DNA of 64,000 nucleotides, from contig JABYQU010000048.1 in the NCBI GenBank assembly GCA_022264855.1, forward strand, positions 1-64,000, written 5' to 3'. The notes below the pieces were generated by a model. That model had not been told where the DNA came from and made no database searches. It saw only the letters and a list, made by a program, of their open reading frames with translations. The stretch is from Lenzites betulinus. Taxonomy: Eukaryota > Basidiomycota > Agaricomycetes > Polyporales > Polyporaceae. Positions 22,413-33,731 of the stretch are shown piece after piece. The position numbers and the translations under genes are program-made. Each line of letters starts with the position of its first letter. Position 1 is the first letter of the stretch.

Positions 22413-23662
22413 TCAAGTCCGTTTCACCAATCCCATCCTCGCTGGCTTGGTATCTGGAGGCCTCATCCGGCCTAGGCCACCGGCTGAGCTCCCTTGCCTG
22501 GCGGTATTACCGAGTATCTTTGCCCTCAAAGCACTGACAGCGCCACCTCCACCACTGCCACTCGAGCTACTCTGCGTCGACCGAGAAGGGGCCGCCCTGG
22601 ACGTGCTTGCGCGTGGCATAATGGCGATTTCGGCGCCGACCTTGCGCCGCTTGGCGCTATTTTGCTCCTCCAATGCTTGTCGTGCCCGTTCCCATTCTTC
22701 CTTGGCTTTCGCCTTGCTCTCCTCATCCTCGGTAGTCAAAGCGAGGGTCTCCGGGAGGCCGTACGTGCTCTTGAGGCGGTCATCCGCTGCCTCACGCGCC
22801 TCTTCGACCTTCTTCCGTTCACGGAAGCGTTTACGTAGGCGCAGGGAGTGGGAGTAGGGATCGGAGCCGTAGTGGTCGGAGACGTTCTGCAGTGCTTCCA
22901 AGCGGGGTATCGCGACGTTGTTCATGTGATTCTGGGCGTCCGTAGACTTCTCGAGGGCGGCGAGTGGATCGACCGGACCCTTGTTAGGGTCGGTCTCTGC
23001 GTGGCGGTTGAGTTATGTATGTACTCAGGAAGCTCTGTGCAGGATTTACCGTGTACCGCGAAGCCGCCGTTCTCCTCGGGATCCCACTCTTCATCCTTCT
23101 GCCGTGCGCCTGATACAACGACATAACGAGTGTTCTACGTGGATCGTGAGACTGGTTTCGAGTGAGTGGAATGGGAAGCCTTCACATACCTTCGGGTCTG
23201 TCTCTATCTCGAACCAGCCGTCGCACAAGTGACACTTGCATCGGAAGGAGTAGATGGGGGTGGAGTAATAGTTCCCGATCTTCTTCTTCTCCGCATTGTA
23301 ACGGACCCCCATTCCGATGTGGTTGTTACATGTCCCGCTGAACATTATCAGTTCGCGAATGAGACGCGTCTATGATGGCCGTCCGTACTGACCACCAGAT
23401 GTTGAAGGGCAGCTCGAAGCGAGTGATCAGGATGCCCTTATCGAGCTTGCGAGCTCTATCTCCGAGTGCATGTTTGCCTGCAATAAAGTGAGGTCAGCGT
23501 CGGGATTGTGCAATGCGCGCAGCGGTGGCTACCGACCTCTATACGCATTGAGGCTGCTATGTTTCTCCGGATCGTAGTCGGGAGGATAGTATTTGTTGAA
23601 ACCTGGTGTACTTTGTGAGTCTAGATGGTCTCGCCGGGCGTGCCCTTGGTCCTACCTTGCAT
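22413..23662 (-). CDS. saf4: CWC16-family splicing factor, CCDC130/Saf4-like
   Basis: Six coding exons; the first is only seven bases (ATGCAAG, 23662-23656). The N terminus reads GFNKYYPPDYDPEKHSSLNA, then RARKLDKGILITRFELPFNIWC. A zinc-ribbon-like core with CGTCNNHIGMGVRYNAEKK and KCHLCDGWFEIETDPK gives two CxxC pairs, followed by VVVSGARQKDEEWDPEENGG. All of this matches the Yju2/CCDC130 family and is closest to CCDC130 by sequence order. The C-terminal half is a charged coiled region (RLRKRFRERKKVEEAREAADDRL) and a Ser/Gly-rich tail ending GLVKRT. Family members join the spliceosome around branching. Length is roughly 325 residues. Divergent from RPS20. Confidence 0.92.
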
Positions 23663-23960
23663 GGTGGATGTGAAGCCACCGTACACAGGCTCGCAGTGGT
23701 CGTGGTCAAGGTATGAGGTAATTTCTCATCAGCTTTCGGCAGATAACACCTAAATCTAGACTTGACGGAAATAACTTTCTCCGAGCTCGCATCGGCAAGT
23801 GCCGGCAGCTGCATTCTTTGCGCGCTCGAGCTCAAACCTTATTTTTCTGTACTATCAACAGAACTCCCCCTCAGGTAAACAGCCCCCTCCCCGTTCTCCG
23901 CCTCCCAAACTCACCACCAAACCCCCACAGTCACCTTCTGACTCTCCCGCAAGAACAAGG
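23663..23960. promoter_or_regulatory. Shared divergent promoter, Saf4 and RPS20
   Basis: 298 bases between start codons. A C-rich pyrimidine tract at about 23880-23945 precedes the RPS20 ATG, as usual for ribosomal protein genes. Confidence 0.5.
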
Positions 23961-24507
23961 ATGAGTTACGTCGCTAAGGGTGAAAAGGAATACGATGCGA
24001 CCGGTGCCGCCGTGCCCGCCGCCAAGATCCACAAAATCCGGATCACGCTCACGAGCAGCAACGTCAAGAACTTGGAGAAGTGTATGTCTTACTCGTGTAT
24101 AATGCTCATGGGGTGTCGTGCTTACTGGAGGGACAGTCTCGACTGACCTGATCAACCGGGCGAAGGACAAGCAGCTCCGTGTTAAGGGCCCCGTCCGCCT
24201 CCCCACGAAGGTCCTCAAGGTCACTACCCGCAAGTCTGTGAGTACATCGACACACCCTGGTGTCTTACAGTATGCTCAAACCCAATCTGCCATGACAGCC
24301 TTGCGGTGAGGGTTCCAAGACCTGGGACCGCTACGAGCTCAAGATCCACAAGCGCTTGATCGACCTCCACTCCTCCAGTGAGATCGTCAAGCAGATCGTA
24401 AGTTTATATCTTTCTGCCCTGCAGCCGGGCATATACTAATACATGTATCACAGACGAGCATCAGCCTCGAGCCTGGTGTCGAGGTCGAGGTCACCATCTC
24501 CGCTTAA
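23961..24507 (+). CDS. RPS20: 40S ribosomal protein uS10 (S20)
   Basis: Four exons (23961-24081, 24137-24237, 24299-24397, 24454-24507) total 125 codons, so 124 residues, the usual eukaryotic S20 size. Diagnostic stretches are [71 protein letters not shown] and the C-terminal [14 protein letters not shown]. It is a small-subunit protein near the mRNA channel/beak. The N-terminal extension ([17 protein letters not shown]) is typical of fungi. No missing residues are seen. Confidence 0.97.
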
Positions 24508-24944
24508 ACGGTGTATCTTGTCTTCCACTAGTCATGCTCCTGTATGTAGTAGGCTGTATACGACCATGCTCCCATGAACAGACAACAACTCGAGTGTGCT
24601 TGTACCTAAGTATCGTCTCGGGTATGTCATCCGGTTCGTATCATTGACACATGATGGAGAGGTGGATATCATGGGCATTGCATCTACATACGCTGCCGAC
24701 AAGCTACATGCCTTTGTGTATACATCTACCGGGCACTCGGTGTGGTAAAGGAACCAGAAAAACTACTAGACAGGTCATAATGACATATTGAAACACATAA
24801 GATAGACACATGCGATTACGAAAGAAACGAGAACAGATCACAGCATTTGAACGCGGTCGCGACAAGATTTCTCATAAGTAGGACGTTGTTGCCATGGCCT
24901 GGGCCAGACTCGAAACACACACACAATAACACAATACAAACAGC
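24508..24944. other. Convergent 3' region
   Basis: 437 bases between the RPS20 and eIF4B stop codons. AT-rich, consistent with two 3' UTRs. No gene seen. Confidence 0.5.
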
Positions 24945-26864
24945 TTACTGCTCGGTCGTCTCCAGTTCCACTTCCTCGATCTTTTCGGTAATCGTCGAGA
25001 CCTCATCCGCCGAAGACGCAGCCTCGGCGTCCTTCTTGCCCGCAGCGGCGCTGGCGAAGCTGAAGGCGGGACGCACATTCGCAGGTGGGAGCTTGTGCGA
25101 CTCCTGCTGCGGCGTCGTCGGGCTGTGTACTACCGAGGCGGGGGGAGTCGATCGCTGCGTGCCTGTGCGTGACGAAGTGCGGGACATGGTGGAGTGCGCC
25201 GCCACCTTCTCGCGCACGCCTTCGCGCTCCTTCTCAATCTTCTGCTGGGCTTCTGCCTCACGCGCAGAAACGTCGACAGGCCTGTAGGAGTCATATGATC
25301 AGCTTCGACAGAACGAATACGATATATAGATGAGCGCACTTGGCAGCACCGAAGGGGTTAGAGCGTGCTGTATGGGAAGGGTTGGGGGAAGCGAGAGGAG
25401 AAGGCGTGGCAGAGGTGGCAGAGGATGAAGATCGGGGAAGTAGTTCGAGCTTGCGGCGGCCCATCTGAGGCGTTGGCGGCGTAGAATTGCTCGCTATTGA
25501 ATCAACTAAGGTCAGGATGCGCCCCATCACGATACTTTAACGTATGGCGTACGAGAGGTGCTGTTGCGCGAAATTGTGCGCGGCCGCCGCCAGTCGCTGT
25601 TGTCTTCGGTGGCAGGTGCTGCGGGGTCTCGGGGAGGTGGCATGTCTCCGCGGGATCGCATGCTCCCAAAACGGCTGCCGGGCCTCTCGCCCTCCGATGA
25701 TACGCTGGGCTTGAACCTACTACCAATGTGCCAGACCTCTTCAGTATCAGCAGGGCCAACGGGGGCAGCTTCGCGCGGCTCGCGCGGACCAGGTGCATGC
25801 CTCCTGGGCTCGGACTCCGAAGGGGGGCCGCGCGGGGGAGCGCGAGACGAACGCCAGTCATTGATGTTGTCGGAAACGGAGGCCGGGGGAGGCTCGCGGG
25901 CCTCACGGGGGCCGTCAAACCGACGGCGAGAGCCATCTCGGGACGGGGCATCAGGTAGGGGCCCATCCCTCCGCCAGTTGTTTGCGAACTTGGGGTCGTC
26001 ATCAAATCCTCCACCGAAGCCACGCTCTTTTGCTGTAGACTTGTGTCGGTAGCGAAACGAAGGCGCATGGACAATGATTACTCACGAGGTTCGGCAACGC
26101 TCACTCTGACAGAGCGGCCAGCGAGAGACTTGAGGGCACATTCATCGATAAGTACGAGCGAGGAAAATCCGAAAGTGAACGTACTGAATTGGTCTTGGCA
26201 AGGGCTTCCTTCAGCCCATCGAGGTCGTTGAACTCAACATAACCGAACCCCTTCGGCTTGTCATCTCTGTCTTTGATAATTTTGACTGTCTTGGTCTGAA
26301 TGAACGTGAGAGATATTCGGAGACTAGATTTGAGATGTGGCGTACGCTACCGCCGAAGAACTCCTCGAGTTCGCCCTCGGTGATGTCAAACGTCAGGTTG
26401 CCGACGAAGGCTGTGAACGGGGGCTCGGTCGGCAAAGGGAGGTCCTCCCGGGGAGGTCCGCGATCCGCTGGGATAGAGATTGATATGGGTATTGAACAGA
26501 GCACAGAGGGCTGGGATACTCACGGCGGGAGGATAGGAAGTCATCGCGGCCGCGGTTGCCGCCTCGAGCCCGCTCTTCGTCGGTCCTCATCGCAGCTGCG
26601 AGACGATATGAGGGTTCCGAATATTCCCACAGGGCAGAGCGACTCACGGGCAGTGGGGAGGGAGTCCATTTCGTCCGCCCACGATCCCAGGGCTGCACAT
26701 TGCACACGATCAGCCAAACCGTATATCGGAACATGAGGAGGCCAGGAACTGACTGCTATCCCCCAGGAACTCGTTCAAGGACATTTTCTGCGCTTTCTTA
26801 GGTGCTGTGGGCGTAGATTTCGTCAGAATTTGGAGAGGGGCCGCGGACGGGGACACGGACCCAT
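24945..26864 (-). CDS. TIF3: Translation initiation factor eIF4B
   Basis: Exon 1 is four bases (ATGG, 26864-26861); splicing gives MAPKKAQKMSLNEFLGDS, then TLGSWADEMDSLPTA, the conserved fungal eIF4B start. An RRM follows at about residues 80-160: FTAFVGNLTFDITEGELEEFF (RNP2 region) and KGFGYVEFNDLEGLKEAL (RNP1 region), with SLAGRSVRVSVAEP at the end. The middle is Arg/Asp/Gly-rich with repeated W-R/N-W-R elements (NNWRRDGPLPDAPSRDG, INDWRSSRAPPRGP, SDWRRPRT), the RNA-annealing repeats of the family. The C-terminal part has RRKLELLPRSSSS, SNPFGAAKP and an acidic end. eIF4B stimulates the eIF4A helicase and 43S loading. The gene has at least seven exons over 1.9 kb; exact middle exons were not all resolved. 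Confidence 0.92.
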
Positions 26865-27096
26865 TTTGAGTATCTTCCCGGTTGTTTCGAGAGGATGCGG
26901 TGCGTGTAGAACGGGGAGTTCAGACTGTGGATGCTGGTGAGGGAGCGATGACTGAAATATTTCACCGATCCTTGAATCGGCTCGCACAGATCCTGGCTTT
27001 CCCACGCTCCCCGCCCTGCGTCACGGGACAACCCAGCAGCCCGCCCTCCTCCTCGTTCTCCACCTCCACCTCCTCCTGCTCGATACATACTGCGCC
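26865..27096. promoter_or_regulatory. Shared divergent promoter, eIF4B and ARPC2
   Basis: 232 bases between the two start codons. A TCCTCC-rich pyrimidine tract at about 27040-27090 precedes the ARPC2 ATG. Probably bidirectional. Confidence 0.5.
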
Positions 27097-28285
27097 ATGA
27101 TTCTGCTCGAGGTATGGTCGTGTCTTCATACTGCTGTTTGCGCGCGCTAACACATCGCGCTGCAGCCTCACAACTACATCATCTACACCACTGTGGCCGA
27201 GAAGGCTGCACAGTACGCGGATCGCTGCATGCATTGCTGCTACTTACCGACGAGTCTTGTAACAGACCATCCCCTCTCGACGTCCAGTTTGTCGACTTTG
27301 ATGGCGTGCGCTTTCGCCTCACCACCCCCGACCGCAAGGTCCCCACCGCTCTCGTCCTCTCCATGAACATTCGGTGCTGGGAGGAGCTCGTCCGATATGG
27401 CGTGGACGCCATCCTGAAGCGGGAATATGGCTCGATGCTCAGAGCAGATCCAGAGTCTGGCTACAATGTCACGCTCGACGTGAACCTGGAGCAGATCCCA
27501 GCAGACGGCGGTATGTACGCCTAATCCTACTCTCTCCTGTGCCTCCTAACACCAATCAGAGGAGCGCGAGGCCTTCATCAAGGGTCTTGCCCTGCTGAAA
27601 CGGAACGCGCTAGCGGCACCGTTTGAGCTGGGTTTCCAGACACAGAAGCAGCTCGAGGCGGGAGGCACCGGTCAGGGAGAGCTCATGGCTCTCCACTACC
27701 GCGACGAGGAGGTCATCTATGTCCAAGCATCTTCCGATCGTGTCACCGTGATCTTCTCGACGATGTTCCGGGAAGAGACAGATCGTGTGTTTGGCAAGGT
27801 CTTCCTCCAGGTTCGTAGACCCGCGCACTCCATTTCCGAGTATCCTATAAATGTGATATGTTCTGCAGGAATTCGTCGACGCCCGGCGGCTACCTACCAT
27901 CCAAGCTGCGCCGCAGGTCCTGTACACTACTCGCGAACCTCCTCTTGAGATCAGGCACCTAGGCCTCAAGGACTCGGAAGACAACGGCTATGTCACATTC
28001 GTCCTGTTCCCTCGCCACTTTGCCAGGCCGGAGGTAGCGGCACTGACGATCACCCACATCCAACTCTTCCGTGACTACCTTCACTACCACATCAAGTGCT
28101 CAAAGGCATACATGCACTCGCGCATGCGTCATCGCGTCAGCGAGTTCCAGAAAGTGCTCAACCGAGCAAAGACTGAGGCCGCGGTGGGCGACCGGAAGAC
28201 GGCTTCGTGAGCTATTTTCTTTGCTGTATTATCGTGATTCTTCTAACACATACATTGTAGCGGTCGTACCATGACATTGCGGTGA
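27097..28285 (+). CDS. ARC35: Arp2/3 complex subunit 2 (p34)
   Basis: Six exons (27097-27111, 27166-27212, 27266-27510, 27560-27810, 27869-28206, 28261-28285) give 306 residues with every phase consistent. The start [97 protein letters not shown] and [20 protein letters not shown] are all landmark segments of ARPC2. The subunit forms the structural core with ARPC4 and contacts the mother actin filament during branch nucleation. The first coding exon is only 15 bases and the last, encoding GRTMTLR, 25 bases. Confidence 0.96.
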
Positions 28286-28784
28286 GCTGGTCAGGTCGTT
28301 GGCGGATAGAAATTGTTGTACAACATACCACGGAATGATCACTCGAATATTCTACCAGTGTGGTCTTTAAAGCATCGCTTAATCTCTCATGAATGATTGA
28401 GAGACGCGGTTCCACGTTAGACGAGTAGAAGCTGGTGATTATACAATCTGTACTATGAGGCCATGTTCTTTTACACTACGATGCGTAGGTATATACGTGT
28501 ATAAGTATACTGAATCGTGATGCGTGATCCACAAGAGCAATATGTACGCGGAATATGTAGAGTGCATTATGTAGGTGTGCAAGACAAGTCAAAGCATTAT
28601 ATGCGGATGAAAGCGTATAGAATACAGAACATACAGGTCGAGAGCGAGAGCGGGGTCGGTGGATAGGGTGCGTAGCACGCCTTCTAGACAGGATACGACG
28701 ATATGCGACAACGAACACGACAGTGGATGTTACTTACGGGAAGGCGATAAGATATAATAGTTAGTGGGGCGAGCGCCGACGGTC
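28286..28784. other. Convergent 3' region
   Basis: 499 bases between the ARPC2 and homeodomain-gene stop codons. AT-rich, with no coding or repeat signal I can support. Confidence 0.5.
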
Positions 28785-30490
28785 TCAACAGGCCCCTCCT
28801 CCGCGGGAGTAGAATGGCCCCTGGAACCCTTGGGGAGACTGTTGATAATAAGGTGGCGGTGGCGGACGCGGCGGGGGTGCGTACCCTCCCTGAGGGGCGA
28901 AGGGCGATTCCCATGGGGGCGAGAAGGCGTGATAGTGCCCGGGCGTGGTAGGCGCAGAAACGGAGTGGTCACCGGTGTAGCCTTGATGTGGATCTGGGAA
29001 GGCGGTGTACTCGTAGTGCAGTTGTGGGAGGTCCGGCATCATCAACGGGAGACGAGGCAGCTGCTCTGATAGCTCGCCGGACGGCGTGCTGGGTTGTTGC
29101 GATGCGCCATGATCCATCCGCCGATAGAGGGGAACAGGTAGAGGGGACGGCTCCGCTGGTGACTGAGGCTGAGATTCGGTGGGCGTGGAGACACTAGACA
29201 ACGGCGAGCGGAGGAAGGGTGCGCTAGCGTGGCGAACCGGACGGAGGCGCTCGAGCGAAGGATGATGGAGCATACGCAGGCTGCGGGTGGAAGCCGGTTT
29301 GCGAATAACCATGGTCGTTGTATGTGGATGCGGTTCCATGATGGACTCGAACGAGCGCGAGTAGACCTCTGGGGAAGACCCGACGTCCGATAGGGAGGGC
29401 GTTGGTGTGCGAAGCGACACTTCGGACGAGTTTCCTGAAGGGACGACGGAGTTGACGAGATGCGAGAGCTGGTAGGCAGGTCCCATAAGACAGTGTTGGA
29501 GGACCACAGACGCCTGACCATTTTCTGTCCAGTCTCCAGATATTCCCCAATACCGCGTTGCTTTAGTAGCCGGGCCCGAGGCCGAGGACTTTTCGACGAA
29601 GAAATTTGGTGGTCGTTCAAGGATAAATGTTGCCGAGCCGACACCGGGAGCCTCATTCGTAAAGCGCGACTCGGAGATATTGTCAAACGGAATCTCCATC
29701 TTGAAGCTCATACCTCCAGCGCGGACGAACCAGGCAAGGGAACGTCGCGATTCGCAGATGTAGGCGATTAACTCGTGACTCGAGGAGGCAACGCGTCGCC
29801 ATGACCCAATGGAGAGATCGGTGCATGGAATAACAGTGACCTCTAGAGACCGCAAATTGTCAGTTCGGGAAATAGACGACATTGTCATTGTTAGTGCGAA
29901 CCTTCTTCCTCATGGATTAGATTGTAGACCTCGGTGTCGAATCCGCTCGTTAGCGGTGGAGGGCTTTGTGGAGGGGGCTCGAGTTTTTCCGAAGCGCGAG
30001 CTGCCATCTTTGCATGCAGCTTCACCTTAGCACGCCTATAGTGCCCATAAGTGTGGGTCCATCAGCACGAGAGAGGCAACCATACGAACCTATTTTGGAA
30101 CCATATCTGCGTCTGCCTCTCATCCAAACCCAGCTCCCGTGCAATCTCCCGCCGCCGGGCGGCCGTCGGGCTCTGGTCGGCTGCGAAGTATTCCTCCAAC
30201 TTCTCCAGCTGCTCCGGCGTGGTGCGCGAGCGCTTCCGTCGCTGCTTGCCCCCAGCGACCAGCGCGGACAGGGACACGGCCTTGCGCAGGACGGGCGGGA
30301 TCAGGTTCTCCAGTCCATCCGGATCGTGGGCCAGGGAGCTGGTGTCTGAGCATGCAGGGGAGTGGGCGGCATACAGCGGCGAGGACGCGCTCGAGTTTGG
30401 CGCCTCGGCTATGGTGCCCATAGGCGAGGACGGGGATGCCGGTGGCGAGTCACGATTGGACAGCGACAGGGACATCGCCGACAAGGACAT
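28785..30490 (-). CDS. Homeodomain transcription factor
   Basis: Three exons: about 30490-30087, 30043-29908 and 29841-28785. A Ser/Pro-rich N terminus leads to a homeodomain at about residues 75-135: GGKQRRKRSRTTPEQLEKLE, then EYFAADQSPTAARRREIARE, then LGLDERQTQIWFQNRRAKVK. The recognition-helix WFQNRR is complete, with an intron after WFQNR. Downstream is a conserved fungal segment (EVTVIPCTDLSIGSWRRVAS, MEIPFDNISESRFTN, FILERPPNFFVE) and a long Ser/Pro-rich tail ending in a Pro/Gln/Tyr-rich stretch. Homeodomain proteins of this build control fruiting-body and mating-related programmes in mushrooms; which role applies here is not shown. The start is the first Met of MSLSAMSLSLSNRD; an upstream exon is possible. 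Confidence 0.88.
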
Positions 30491-33400
30491 CGTCGGGCTG
30501 GGGGGACGGAAGGGCCCATGATGGGCTGCTCTGGTGGGTGAGCAGCGGAAATTGGGGAGAGGCTTCACGGGAAGACTCACAATCAGGCTGCATATTAAAG
30601 TGAGCTTGCGGATGGGAGGACGCTGAGGGTCGGATAATAGACAATTATATGATGTCTTATAGATACGGCGCCTCGCCAGCCGTTTGGAGCGGCAGGATGG
30701 CGGGCGGGTGGGGGATAATAAGAGGGCAAGCCACCACCGGAACGAGGAGGAGAGAGAAAGAAGGAGAGAAGGTGGCCGGCGTGTCTGCGCCTTTGCAGTC
30801 GGGACGGGGAACAAGGCACGGCGGGCACGTTCTGACAAGCCGCAGAGCGGTCGCGAAAGGACGTTGGGGCGTGCGAGACGGCGTCACGGGCAGCTAAGAC
30901 GAATCTGGGCGAGGCGTGGTCGGCATCCGGAGAACTTGCCATCAGCGTCAGCCGATAGGCGTAACATGTACTATACGCCTCGAAGAGGACTGGCTCTGCG
31001 TTGTCTCAAATCGCCATCTCGATCGTAACCGCGGCGGAGGAGGATGCGAGTGCCCGCCGGCCTGTCGTGACTCACTTGTACGACGGTCGGAGGCGTAGGG
31101 ATTCCGAGAGGGCGTCGGGGAGGGGAGGAGGAGGGAGGAGGTTGGGGAGATGGCGTCGGGCTGATGTCGCCTCGTCCAACTGCGTTAACCGCTTTCGGCT
31201 CTTGGCGCGAGTGCAGGTTCCTCACCGCGCCCACATCCCTCTCGCTCGGCCAACTCAATCAAGCTGAAGCAAACGGTGCAAGAGTCCGTGGTGGAGCAGC
31301 GCGCACTCAAAGTCTCAAATCGCCGTGCGCCATGTGCTACCCCGTGCATTTTGAAGAACAGGCGTTGATCTTCGTCGATTCCCCAGCGCCCACTGGCACT
31401 GCGGCGAGCGGGCATCAAGACAGCCCCATAAAGCCGAGCCGGGCCGCGTTAGCACCAAGTTACCAACAAGCACGTCTATGACATGTGCTAAGAGCTCTGA
31501 CGTGGTGGAGGTCCACTTGTACTCCGACTGCGCCCAGTTGCCACGGAATGCTGCGCGAGGCGGATATGTTCTTCGCGAACAGTCTCCACGCTCGAGTAGC
31601 GGAGGTTCGCCCACGCTAAACACTCCAACTGTTGCAGCGCCTTGACAATCAGCTGCACATGACGCGCGGGACCGGGGCCTGCGGGTGAGTGAATGAAAAC
31701 CGAAGGCGTCGGATCCTACGGTCGCAAGTGCAACCCAGGCACGCGTTTCATCCTGCCAATCATCTGTTACCCGACTTTCGGTAAGCTCTTCATGCATCGT
31801 TGGCAAGAGGGAGAATGTTGAACGCGCACGGTGACGGTGAGCGCTGGGCAGTGATGTTGAGGTCGGTAATGTGGTGGGATGGCTTCTGATGTTGGTAGTT
31901 TGTTTATCACGGCACCGAAGTGAAATGCGGACTTCGTTGTACCCGACAGTGCCGTCAAAGAACCGGTATGACGCGCCATATGGCTGCTGCATCATGCGCA
32001 ATAAACGAGATGTATGAGATCGAGCTGAGCTTGTACAAGTACTGCAACAGACTGCAACACAGCAGACAGTGCCAGTGGGGACGGCGACGTACATACTCAC
32101 CTACCAAATCCGGACGTCGCAGCCCTTAAAAGTCCGTGTCCGCTAGCATGCGCCAGAAGTCAGACAACGTTCGGATTTGATGACGTCAAGTAGTGTAGGG
32201 ACGTCGATGCAGGGCTCCGCGCGCACTATAAGTGTTGATGTATACGTACTCGAGTCGAACAGCAGCCGTTCGAGTTTCAACGTCACGGATCACCGAATAG
32301 TCTGAACTGGGGATACCGTCCATGCGGACAGGTTGCAGCATTGCCGACGTGGCCATGACGGAGGGTGCCAGGATGTCCGATGCACTGCACAATTGAAGGT
32401 AATTTACCCTTGCCCAGCCATGCTCGTTCCCGTTTGCCCCGGAACAGTCTTTGCAAACCCGCGAAACCCGGAGAAGGTAGCCATGACGGCCCTCGATTAT
32501 CGCTTCTTTTGGGTCCACGCGAATTGCGCGACCGCTATTCTGGTACTGCACGCGAGTTTATTCAATCCCATGAATTCGCTTGGATGCAGTTGCAAGAGAT
32601 CAGTTCGGGCGTGCGCCACATGGTTTTATAGAGAAGGCAAGAACTGTTTGAGGAGGGTGTTGCACAGCCGTCGTCCTCGTCTGCATTGTGAGGGCAAGAT
32701 AGACATCCAGGTAGATGCAGAGAGCAGCGCGCCAGCTAATACAACGCTACGGATGACGAGGGATGTACGCACTCACCGCGCTCACCTGCGTGCATGTGCG
32801 GGATTTGTGTGTATTCCCTATGCCAAGGGTGAGTGAAAGTTTGGGACAGACAGCTTAGAAGGGCTGACCAGGGTACATCCTCTCTAGACGGCGACAACAC
32901 GTGAAGCGGGCAAGTCTTAGGCGACCACAAGCACAGTGACTGTCGGGTTTGTACTTGAAAGTCCGAACAACCCTGTGTTCCTTGCTCGTCAGAGCAAAGC
33001 TCTCCTCCCTCACAGCCTGAGGACGAGATTCTTGCGCTACATCATCCCTTGCGTAACAAAATCCTAACCTTGGAAGCTTGAAGACGAGCAAGGAAACGCG
33101 CCCCCGCAGGCGCCGTTCGAGTACTCAACACACGATCTGCAAACTGGCTCCAAGTCAACGACGGCATATTGAACTTAGATTCGACGGTCACCGTAGACCC
33201 CAGCAAGCATCCGAGTTGCGTCGCGGCATATTCTTCCGCGGAACACTATTCTCCTCGTGCTGTACGTGCGCAGTTGTCGATGCATGATCGTGCTGAGCGA
33301 ACAGAATTGCCTCGACGGACGGGTGTTGTCCACGGAGCTGCCACATCTTCGAGCATTCCACCCAAACTTACACACCACCTCGGGACCCCACACCTGCACC

Positions 33401-33731
33401 ACCAATACTTACTGACCACCCTTCAACGCACTCTACGCTCCCTCTACGGTGCACCGACACCGACCTAGAAACCTCAAATGTGACGCATCGCAATTTTATA
33501 CATACTTGCCTCGGCTATTACCTGTGCTTGCGAGAGAGGGGGGAGGGGTACAGGGCGAGATACAATACTTACGCAAGCGGGGCGAGCAAACACATCAGAA
33601 ACACAGTAGGCGTGGAAACTTGGACAAACCACTGGCCGGGCCAGACGCGCGAGCGCGGACGTCCGGGGGCCGCAGGCGCGAGCAAGGAAAGAGAAAGGGG
33701 AGAAGAGAAGAGAAGAGAAGAGAAGGAGGAC
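30491..33731. promoter_or_regulatory. 3.2-kb gene desert upstream of the homeodomain gene
   Basis: The longest gene-free stretch in the housekeeping block. Open frames here lack domains and coherent splicing. A perfect TGACGTCA (CRE/ATF-type) lies at 32181-32188. The stretch includes the homeodomain gene's upstream region and, at the far end, the SNRNP70 3' UTR. A long regulatory region or an uncalled fast-evolving or non-coding gene are both possible. Confidence 0.4.
33701..33727. repeat. AGAAG microsatellite
   Basis: Five or so head-to-tail AGAAG units lie just downstream of the U1-70K stop codon, in its likely 3' UTR. Confidence 0.9.

Noticed and set aside
31315..32100. Open frame of 261 codons on the minus strand
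   Set aside because: Cys- and Ser-rich but without any recognisable motif or splice structure; rival frames overlap it.
32186..32836. Frames of 121 and 167 codons on opposite strands upstream of the homeodomain gene
   Set aside because: They overlap each other and show no conserved segment; a fast-evolving gene cannot be excluded but is not supported.
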